5,129 bases of DNA from Betaproteobacteria bacterium. GTDB taxonomy: Bacteria; Pseudomonadota; Gammaproteobacteria; Burkholderiales; Burkholderiaceae_C. Below are positions 1 to 5,129 of the stretch, piece by piece. The DNA lies in contig RGEP01000147.1 in NCBI GenBank assembly GCA_009918225.1, forward strand, positions 1-5,129, given 5' to 3'. A program made the position numbers and the translations under genes. Below the pieces are notes generated by a model. It worked only from the letters and a program-made list of their open reading frames with translations, made no database searches and was not told the origin of the DNA. Position 1 is the stretch's first letter; every line of letters begins with the position of its first letter.

Positions 1-1385
1 GCCACGGGTATGAAGTTGGGCAGGAAACCCATGCCGTTGTTGGGCACCGGTGCATCGATCTCCAAGCGCGGCTCGACGGTTGCCGCCAAGCCCGAGGCGC
101 TGCCCTGGGGCCCTTCTAATGAAGCCGGCAAGGCCTTGTACAGCGTGTCCATGCCACTGGCCAGGCGCAGCGCGCCTTTGTGCAGGGCGGCGCTGCCGTC
201 GCGCAGCTGCACCGAAGCGTCGGCCAGGGCCCGGCTGCCTGCCACGGCTTCGTCCAGGCGTTCATCCGTGGGCAGCCGCGCGGACAGCGCCGACACGCCT
301 GCAGCCTGCGCCGACAAGCCGTCGACCAGCTGCGTCACCCCCAAGCCAAACTCGGCCATGCCCGAGCCCAACTGCACACTGGACTCGCGTGCCAAGCGCA
401 CGCCGGCGCGCAAGGTGGTGGCCCCACCCAACAAGGGCTCGGTGCTTTCCAAGGCGCGGTCGCCCAACAGCGGTATCGGGGCCACATCGGCGCGCCAGGC
501 CACGATGCCGGAGGTCAGTTCCGCAGCCCCATCCTCCAGGCGCTGCAGGCCGCGCTGCAGCTCGGCGTGGCCCGCGTTCAGGCGGGACGCCCCGTCGCGC
601 AGGGCAGCCAGTTCACCCGCTGAGGGCCGCCGCGCCTCCAGGGTCCGCAAGGCTTGCCCGGTCTGGCGGATAGCCTCGGCACCACCGGTGGCCGACTCCT
701 GCAGGCGGGCCGCCCCTTGGGCCATGGGGCCAGCGCCCTGTCGCAGGCCACCCAGGCCCGCCTCCAGCTCGATGGCGCCTTCACGCAAGGCCGCCATGCC
801 GTCGCGCCACTGCTGCAATCGGTCTCGCGAGCTGGCGGTGTTGCCCAGCACGATGGACCACCGGCGCTCGTTCAGCGATTCATTGACCTGGTGGCCGAGT
901 TCACTGGCAAAGCGCCGCGCAAAGCCGGCGCCCACATAGTTGTTGCCCTCTGAGGCAAACACCACCAATGACCCCGCCCCGGGCCGAGACGGCGCCACAG
1001 CCGCGGCGGAGAAGTCGGGGGGAATGATGAGCGCGAACACCACGCGGCCCGAGCGAACCAGCTCGCGTGCGTGTGCAGGGTCGTTCAAGAGTTGGTAGTC
1101 GAAGTTGCGCCGGACCTCCAGGGTCACCACCAGCTCATGGCCCAGGTCGATGCGCTGCTCGCCGACCACCGCACCTTCATCCAGGTTGACGAGGGCCACC
1201 GGCAAGGCACCGGTGCGGCTGGCGGGGTCCCAAACCGAGTCCAGGTAGATGAAAGCGTAGAGCGCCGGAATGACCACGATGGCGGGCAAGACCCAGCGCA
1301 AACGCGGATAACGGTGGAGCAGCCCCAGGTCCGCGCGGGCCACGGCGGCCGTTTGGCGGATCAGGGTGCGCAGGGTCTCAAGCAT
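1..1385 (-). CDS. YhgE/Pip-family membrane protein (3' end outside window)
   Basis: The frame is open from an ATG at 1385 to the window edge (461 codons, no stop reached), so the C-terminus is missing. An in-frame TAA lies near 1451 with no ATG, GTG or TTG between, so this is the only usual start; no good Shine-Dalgarno precedes it. Residues about 31-49 form a transmembrane helix, followed by VWDP (51-54) and VALVNLDEGA (63-72), typical of the YhgE/Pip N-terminal domain, whose extracytoplasmic part continues to about 180. Residues about 186-420 are a long helical stretch with repeated Leu/Gly spacing (for example LRDG, LEDG, LRDGSAALHKG), the spacer usual in this family. The visible end, VPNNGMGFLPNFIPV (447-461), is the conserved entry to the C-terminal multi-helix membrane domain. 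Known relatives include Bacillus YhgE and the lactococcal phage infection protein; the membrane domain resembles ABC-2 permeases. The true role here is unknown. It is divergent from the lyase gene at 1519. Confidence 0.9.
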   Translation of the reverse strand, partial: MLETLRTLIRQTAAVARADLGLLHRYPRLRWVLPAIVVIPALYAFIYLDSVWDPASRTGALPVALVNLDEGAVVGEQRIDLGHELVVTLEVRRNFDYQLLNDPAHARELVRSGRVVFALIIPPDFSAAAVAPSRPGAGSLVVFASEGNNYVGAGFARRFASELGHQVNESLNERRWSIVLGNTASSRDRLQQWRDGMAALREGAIELEAGLGGLRQGAGPMAQGAARLQESATGGAEAIRQTGQALRTLEARRPSAGELAALRDGASRLNAGHAELQRGLQRLEDGAAELTSGIVAWRADVAPIPLLGDRALESTEPLLGGATTLRAGVRLARESSVQLGSGMAEFGLGVTQLVDGLSAQAAGVSALSARLPTDERLDEAVAGSRALADASVQLRDGSAALHKGALRLASGMDTLYKALPASLEGPQGSASGLAATVEPRLEIDAPVPNNGMGFLPNFIPV

Positions 1386-1446
1386 GGGGCGCGGTTGACA
1401 AGCGAGCGCGCAGTATCGCTCGGGCGAACCCTTAGAGCCCTGTACG

Positions 1447-1454
1447 GGTTAACC
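1447..1454. promoter_or_regulatory. Perfect 8-bp palindrome GGTTAACC, possible operator
   Basis: GGTTAACC is its own reverse complement and sits roughly midway between the two divergent start codons. The symmetry does not extend beyond eight bases. It is AT-containing in an otherwise GC-rich region, which would suit a protein-binding site, but a palindrome this short can arise by chance and no regulator gene is visible in the window. Confidence 0.25.
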
Positions 1455-1472
1455 GAGGGCGCCGCGCCCTTG
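1454..1472 (+). other. GC-rich stem-loop in the intergenic region
   Basis: Bases 1454-1461 pair with 1465-1472 to give an eight-pair stem (one G-U pair) closed by a three-base loop, CCG; the core GGGCG/CGCCC is perfect. No run of T follows, so it is not a standard rho-independent terminator. It lies 47 bases before the lyase start and could form in that gene's 5' leader, or be a DNA-level site. The G-U pair makes it more stable in a rightward than in a leftward transcript. Confidence 0.35.
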
Positions 1473-1503
1473 TCCTCGTTAGAGTGCACCCTTTTGAGTT
1501 GAT

Positions 1504-1509
1504 GGGAAG
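1504..1509 (+). promoter_or_regulatory. Ribosome binding site of the lyase gene
   Basis: GGGAAG ends nine bases before the ATG at 1519. An in-frame TGA at 1495-1497 closes the frame just upstream. The alternative internal ATG at 1603 has no comparable purine-rich site before it. Together these support 1519 as the start and so a long N-terminal region ahead of the signal-peptide hydrophobic core. Confidence 0.6.
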
Positions 1510-1518
1510 TCCGACATC

Positions 1519-3192
1519 ATGAAAAGCCTGCGCGCGCAATGCACCACCTCCCGCCCCACTGCCTCCAACCGCCCCCGCACCAGGGTCCTCAAACCCCTGA
1601 ACATGGCCCTGATGGTGGCCGGCTGGTCGCTGGCGCTGTCTGCAGGCCTGCTGGACGCTGCGCAGGCTGCGGACATCAAGGATGTGCCGTGCCGCACCAC
1701 CGCCGAGTGCCTGGCCGAGGCCGCGCGGGTGCGCGGCGAGGTGTCGAAGAACGACACCAGCCGCGCCGCCGAGTTGCAGGACATCTTCTATTGGACCAAC
1801 CGCATCAACATGGCCAGCACGGTGATGCTGACGGAACGTGGCCTATTGGACAAAGCCTCGGCCGCGCGCATCGCCGAAGGCATTCAACATGCGGTGACAC
1901 AAGCCGCAAAGCCCGGCGGCAAGCGGCCCACTGACTATCTGCAGATTGAAAACATCATCGCCGAGAAGTCAGGCCCAGAGGCCACCTTCATCCACGCCGG
2001 CCGCAGCCGACAAGACCTTCTGGCCACGGTGCGGGTGTCGCGGCTGCGCACCGCCGTGATGGATGTGGCCGATCGCCTGCTGATGTTTCGCAAAACCCTG
2101 CTGGACATCGCCGAGCAGCACAAGGACACCCTGGTGCCGGCCTACACCAATGGCGTGCAAGCCCAGCCCATCAGCTATGGCCACTACCTGCTGGCTTTCA
2201 GCGACTCGTTTGCCCGCGACTCGGCCCGCATCCGCGAGCTTTATGCGCGCTTGAACCTCAGCCCCATGGGCACCGCCGTGCTGGCCAACTCGGCCTGGCC
2301 CCTGGACCGGGTGCGCCTGGCCCAACTGCTGGGCTTTGATGGGCTGGTGGTGAATTCTTTGGATGCTGGCCAGATCATCACTTATGACGTGCCCCTGGAG
2401 GCCAGCGCCATCGTGAGCTCCACCGCGGTTCGCATCGGTGCGCTCTTGGAAGATGTGCACACCCAATACCACCAAAGCAGCCCGTGGCTGCTCTTGGAGA
2501 CGGGCTCCACCTACACCAGCAGCGCCATGCCGCAAAAGCAAAACCCGGGCGTGATCATGACCGCACGGGCCAAGGCCTCGGATGTGGTGGCGGCCTCACA
2601 CTGGATGACGCTGCGTGCGCACAATGTGAACACCGGCATGACCGACTACAAGGACGCTTGGACGCAGGCGCGCAACTTCTTGTACACGGTGGAACTGCTG
2701 GAGCAGACCGCGCGCGTGATGAAGTCTTTGCGGCTGAACCCCGATCGGGCCCTGGAGGAGCTGCGCGGCGACTGGACCACCTCCTCCGAGCTGGCCGATA
2801 CCCTGCAGCGCGTCAGTGGCGTGCCCTTCCGTGTGGGCCACGCCTTTGCCACGGCCGTGGTGAACAAGGCCCGCGAGAAGAACTGGCGCCCCGACCAGTT
2901 CCCCTACGAGGAGGCCGTGCCCCTGTATGCCGCGGCCGCCGCGCGCGCGGGCGTGCAGCCGGCCACGTTGCCTTTGAGCGCGGCGCAGTTCCGCCAGTCC
3001 TTGTCGCACGAAGAGATGGTTCGCACCCGTGTGGGCATTGGCGGGCCCCAGCCCGCCGAGGTTCAGCGGCAGCTGCAAGCCGCTCGGCAAACCCTCAAGC
3101 AAGACGAGGCCTGGCTGGCGCAGCGGCAAGCCGCCTTGGCACAGGCCGAGGCCGGGCTCAATGCGGCTTTTGGCAAGCTGATGGCGCCTTGA
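1519..3192 (+). CDS. Exported argininosuccinate lyase-like protein (fumarase/aspartase superfamily)
   Basis: This 557-residue protein has a Sec-type signal: a basic N-region of about 27 residues, a hydrophobic core (about 29-45) and a likely cleavage after AQA (48-50), placing the mature enzyme in the periplasm. No twin-arginine motif or lipobox is visible. The mature part follows the argininosuccinate lyase order. HAGRSRQD (159-166) matches HTGRSRND; PAYTNGVQAQP (207-217) matches the PGYTHLQRAQP region; TSSAMPQKQNP (333-343) is the flexible catalytic-serine loop (family GSSxMPxKxNP), with Ser334/335, Lys340 and Asn342 kept; GIGGPQPAEVQRQL (506-519) matches the C-terminal domain. Enzymes of this fold break C-N or C-O bonds and release fumarate. 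Changes from true lyases: His to Asn at 211, Asn to Gln at 165, Gly to Thr at 333, and TDYKDAW (375-381) where YNxDLQEDK is expected. About 35 helical residues extend the C-terminus. The family is certain, the substrate unknown; a different fumarate-releasing C-N lyase activity is plausible. It converges on mnmE, 9 bases away. Confidence 0.88.
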   Translation: MKSLRAQCTTSRPTASNRPRTRVLKPLNMALMVAGWSLALSAGLLDAAQAADIKDVPCRTTAECLAEAARVRGEVSKNDTSRAAELQDIFYWTNRINMASTVMLTERGLLDKASAARIAEGIQHAVTQAAKPGGKRPTDYLQIENIIAEKSGPEATFIHAGRSRQDLLATVRVSRLRTAVMDVADRLLMFRKTLLDIAEQHKDTLVPAYTNGVQAQPISYGHYLLAFSDSFARDSARIRELYARLNLSPMGTAVLANSAWPLDRVRLAQLLGFDGLVVNSLDAGQIITYDVPLEASAIVSSTAVRIGALLEDVHTQYHQSSPWLLLETGSTYTSSAMPQKQNPGVIMTARAKASDVVAASHWMTLRAHNVNTGMTDYKDAWTQARNFLYTVELLEQTARVMKSLRLNPDRALEELRGDWTTSSELADTLQRVSGVPFRVGHAFATAVVNKAREKNWRPDQFPYEEAVPLYAAAAARAGVQPATLPLSAAQFRQSLSHEEMVRTRVGIGGPQPAEVQRQLQAARQTLKQDEAWLAQRQAALAQAEAGLNAAFGKLMAP

Positions 3193-3201
3193 TGCGGGGG
3201 C

Positions 3202-4614
3202 CTATTTGCCGATGCAAAAACTGGAAAAGATCACGCCCAGCAAATCGTCGGCGCTGACCTGACCGGTGATCTCGCCCAAGGCGCTGTGCGCGCAGCGCAG
3301 TTCTTCGGCCAGCAGATCGAGGGCAGGCTCGCGCAGCTGCGTTTGCGCCTGGGCCTGTGCCAGGTGCCCCGCGGCGCGCTGCAGGGCCTGCAGGTGCCGG
3401 GTTCGGGCCAGGGCCACGCCCTCAGGCATGGCCTGCCAGCCCGCACGCTCCAATAGGGCCTGGCGCAAAGCTTCCAGGCCTTGGCCGGTTTGCGCCGAGA
3501 CCGCCAAGCCGCTGTCAGAGCCTGCGCCCGCAGCGGCCTGATCCAGCTTGTTGTGCACGACCAAGATGCGCTCATCTTCCACGCCGTGCGCCCGCAGTTG
3601 TTCGGCAATGGCGCGGTCAGCGGCCTCATAGGCGGGCTCTCCACGGCGCAGCAGGTCGTGAACAAAGAGCACCGCATCCGCCCCTCGTATGGCCTCCCAG
3701 CTGCGCTCGATGCCGATGCGCTCGACCTCGTCGGCGGCCTGCTGCGCCTGGCGCAAGCCCGCGGTGTCCACCACGTGCAGCGGCACTCCTTGAATGTGCA
3801 GGGCTTGCTCGATGCGGTCGCGTGTGGTGCCGGCCAGGGCTGTGACGATGGCCACCTCCTGGCCCGCCAATGCGTTGAGCAAAGAACTCTTGCCCACATT
3901 GGGCTGTCCGGCGATCACCACACGCAAGCCTTCGCGCAGCAGCACGCCTTGACGCGTTTGCGCCAACACCGATTGCAGCGAACGCTCAATGCCGTCGAGC
4001 TGTCCGCGCGCGTCGGCCTTCTGCAAGAAGTCGATCTCTTCTTCCGGGAAGTCCAGCGTGGCCTCCACCAACATGCGCAGGTGCAACAGGCGCTGGGCGA
4101 GTTCGGTGATGCCCGCTGAAAACGCCCCTTGCAAAGACCGCGCGGCCGAGCGGGCGGCCGCCTGCGTGCCGGCATCGATGAGGTCGGCCACCGCCTCGGC
4201 CTGCGCCAGGTCGAGCTTGTCGTTGAGAAAGGCGCGCCGGGTGAATTCTCCTGGCTCAGCCAGCCGCAGCCCCGGCAGCAGGGCGCGCCCGTGTTCGGTG
4301 GCCTGGGCCGCGGCCCGCAGGCAGCGCTGCACCAGCATTTGCAGCACCACCGGCCCGCCATGCGCCTGCAGCTCCAGCACGTCCTCGCCGGTGTAGGAGT
4401 GCGGAGCCTCGAAGAACAGGGCCAGGCCTTGATCGATCGCCTGACGCTGTTCGTCCAGGAACGGGGTGTAGGTGGCGCGCCGCGGTTCCAGCGGCCGGCC
4501 GCACAGGGCCTGCGCCAAGGGCATCAGGCCACGGCCCGACACCCGCACGATGCCCACCGCACCACGGCCTGGTGCAGTGGCCACCGCCACGATGGGGTCA
4601 AGGTCGCTGGACAC
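3202..4614 (-). CDS. mnmE: tRNA uridine-5-carboxymethylaminomethyl(34) synthesis GTPase MnmE
   Basis: MnmE (TrmE) is a K+-activated GTPase that works with MnmG to place carboxymethylaminomethyl groups on the wobble uridine of certain tRNAs, in the cytoplasm. The 470-residue protein is complete and of normal length (E. coli 454). The N-terminal tetrahydrofolate-binding domain begins with TAPGRGAVGIVRVSG (13-27) and includes YTGEDVLELQ (74-83). A helical domain (about 125-225) contains FLNDKLDLAQAEA. The inserted G domain shows G1 GQPNVGKS (236-243) with the potassium-binding Asn239, G2 TTRD (263-266), G3 DTAG (283-286), the catalytic-type Glu298 in DEVER, G4 NKLD (355-358) and a probable G5 SAQTG (373-377). 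The C-terminus is the canonical CIGK with Cys467. The start is GTG at 4614, chosen because the protein begins at the usual family position and no in-frame ATG lies in the 25-base gap after yidC. That spacing suggests co-transcription with yidC. The stop is TAG. Confidence 0.98.
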   Translation of the reverse strand: MSSDLDPIVAVATAPGRGAVGIVRVSGRGLMPLAQALCGRPLEPRRATYTPFLDEQRQAIDQGLALFFEAPHSYTGEDVLELQAHGGPVVLQMLVQRCLRAAAQATEHGRALLPGLRLAEPGEFTRRAFLNDKLDLAQAEAVADLIDAGTQAAARSAARSLQGAFSAGITELAQRLLHLRMLVEATLDFPEEEIDFLQKADARGQLDGIERSLQSVLAQTRQGVLLREGLRVVIAGQPNVGKSSLLNALAGQEVAIVTALAGTTRDRIEQALHIQGVPLHVVDTAGLRQAQQAADEVERIGIERSWEAIRGADAVLFVHDLLRRGEPAYEAADRAIAEQLRAHGVEDERILVVHNKLDQAAAGAGSDSGLAVSAQTGQGLEALRQALLERAGWQAMPEGVALARTRHLQALQRAAGHLAQAQAQTQLREPALDLLAEELRCAHSALGEITGQVSADDLLGVIFSSFCIGK

Positions 4615-4620
4615 GGGCTG

Positions 4621-4638
4621 CCGGCCCCACCGAGCCGG
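4621..4638 (-). other. Short hairpin in the yidC-mnmE gap
   Basis: On the minus strand CCGGC (4638-4634) pairs with GCCGG (4625-4621) around an eight-base loop. The loop holds most of GGTGGGG, the only Shine-Dalgarno-like sequence before mnmE. No T run follows, so it is not a terminator. With five pairs it could be chance in GC-rich DNA or could modestly reduce mnmE initiation. Confidence 0.3.
4625..4631 (-). promoter_or_regulatory. Weak ribosome binding site of mnmE
   Basis: GGTGGGG on the minus strand ends ten bases before the GTG start at 4614. The match to the consensus is partial. Its position in the short gap after the yidC stop supports the GTG as the initiation codon; the GTG inside this motif itself is out of frame with mnmE. 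Confidence 0.4.
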
Positions 4639-4639
4639 T

Positions 4640-5129
4640 TTACTTGCCGAGCACGCCCAACTGCTTGTTGATCATCCACTGCTGCGCGATCGACAAGATG
4701 TTGTTCGTCAACCAGTACAGCACCAGGCCGGCGGGGAAGAAGAAGAACATGAAGGAAAAGGCGATGGGCATGATCCACATCATCTTGGCCTGCACCGGGT
4801 CCGGTGGCGTGGGGTTGAGCCAGGTTTGCAGCAAGGACGATGCGGTCATCAACAGGGGCAGGATGAAGTACGGGTCCTTGGCCGCCAGGTCGGTGATCCA
4901 GCCCAACCAGGGCGCATTGCGCATTTCCACGCTGGACAGCAACACCCAGTACAGGGCAATGAAGAAGGGCATCTGCACCAAGATGGGCAAACAGCCGCCC
5001 AGCGGGTTGACCTTTTCCTCCTTGTAGATGCGCATCATCTCCTGCTGCATCTGCTGGGGCTTGTCCTTGAGCCGCTCTCGCATTTCCATGATGCGCGGGT
5101 TGATGGCCTTCATCTTGCCCATGCTGCGG
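4640..5129 (-). CDS. yidC: Membrane protein insertase YidC (C-terminal part; 5' end outside window)
   Basis: YidC inserts and folds inner-membrane proteins, alone or with the Sec translocon. About 162 C-terminal residues are visible, ending at TAA (4642-4640); the start, the periplasmic domain and the helix with the conserved hydrophilic-groove arginine lie beyond the right edge. The frame is open to the edge, so the ATG at 5122 is internal. Numbering from that Met, residues 1-37 are the cytoplasmic coiled-coil loop (INPRIMEMRERLKD). KVNPLGGCLPILVQMP (37-52) is the family hallmark leading into a transmembrane helix (about 44-64). Further helices lie at about 84-102 and, as a hairpin, at about 114-147 (FFFFPAGLVLYW). 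The tail after the last helix is short, as in proteobacterial YidC proteins. mnmE follows after 25 bases, the usual gene order. Confidence 0.97.
   Translation of the reverse strand, partial: RSMGKMKAINPRIMEMRERLKDKPQQMQQEMMRIYKEEKVNPLGGCLPILVQMPFFIALYWVLLSSVEMRNAPWLGWITDLAAKDPYFILPLLMTASSLLQTWLNPTPPDPVQAKMMWIMPIAFSFMFFFFPAGLVLYWLTNNILSIAQQWMINKQLGVLGK

Larger units (their letters stand above)
1386..1518. promoter_or_regulatory. Divergent intergenic region between YhgE/Pip and lyase genes
   Basis: These 133 bases separate two divergently transcribed genes, so promoters for both should lie here. A perfect TTGACA hexamer occurs at 1395-1400 on the plus strand, but no convincing -10 box follows at 16-18 bases. 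A weaker TTGTCC at 1470-1475 also lacks a good partner. The hexamer TTAGAG occurs twice (1432-1437 and 1479-1484), flanking a palindrome and a hairpin listed separately. No promoter can be assigned with confidence; the symmetric elements could be regulator sites, which is inference. Confidence 0.5.

Noticed and set aside
10..939. A 309-codon open frame on the plus strand with an ATG start
   Set aside because: It lies antisense to the YhgE/Pip gene; its translation is low-complexity Arg/Ala/Ser/Pro-rich and has no recognisable domain, as expected for a shadow frame in GC-rich DNA.
1395..1423. TTGACA at 1395-1400 as the -35 box of a sigma-70 promoter for the lyase gene
   Set aside because: The -35 hexamer is perfect, but the sequence 16-18 bases downstream is GC-rich and unlike TATAAT; the nearest candidate, TATCGC at 1414, is only 13 bases away.
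1071..1502. A 143-codon open frame on the plus strand running into the intergenic region
   Set aside because: Most of it is antisense to the N-terminal YhgE/Pip domain, which matches a known family, and the frame has no family resemblance or convincing ribosome binding site.
1969..2541. A 190-codon open frame on the minus strand inside the lyase gene
   Set aside because: It is antisense to the core of the lyase, whose plus-strand translation carries the superfamily motifs; the His/Gln/Gly-rich product is a typical shadow.
3172..3210. GGCAA/TTGCC inverted repeat spanning the lyase-mnmE junction, considered as a bidirectional terminator
   Set aside because: The stem is only five pairs with a 29-base loop and there is no adjacent T run, so it is not a credible terminator.
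3481..4119. A 212-codon open frame on the plus strand inside mnmE
   Set aside because: It is antisense to the GTPase domain of mnmE, which is unambiguous, and shows no domain of its own.

Overview
The window looks like a chromosomal segment from a high-GC betaproteobacterium, most likely Burkholderiales and possibly Comamonadaceae. The basis is the GC-rich codon usage, the yidC-mnmE gene pair in its usual order, and YidC and MnmE sequences of the betaproteobacterial type. This assignment is by recognition of the proteins; no database search was run.

Layout, left to right. Positions 1-1385 (minus strand) hold most of a YhgE/Pip-family membrane protein whose 3' end lies outside the window. Positions 1386-1518 are a 133-base divergent intergenic region with a short perfect palindrome and a GC-rich hairpin. 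Positions 1519-3192 (plus strand) encode an exported-looking protein of the argininosuccinate lyase/fumarase/aspartase superfamily. Only 9 bases separate its stop from the stop of the convergent mnmE (3202-4614, minus strand), the GTPase of tRNA wobble-uridine modification. Upstream of mnmE on the same strand, 25 bases away, is the 3' part of yidC (4640-5129), the inner-membrane insertase, whose 5' end lies beyond the right edge.

yidC and mnmE are housekeeping genes, probably co-transcribed leftward as part of the widespread rpmH-rnpA-yidD-yidC-mnmE cluster, of which only the last two are visible. The lyase and the YhgE/Pip gene are accessory and share a divergent promoter region, so they could be co-regulated, but the sequence does not prove a functional link.

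The most interesting item is the lyase. It keeps the superfamily fold signatures but has an N-terminal signal peptide, which is unexpected for a family known mainly from cytoplasmic enzymes. Several positions that are nearly invariant in true argininosuccinate lyases are changed, so its substrate is probably not argininosuccinate. I found no tRNA, rRNA, insertion sequence, CRISPR array or prophage signal.
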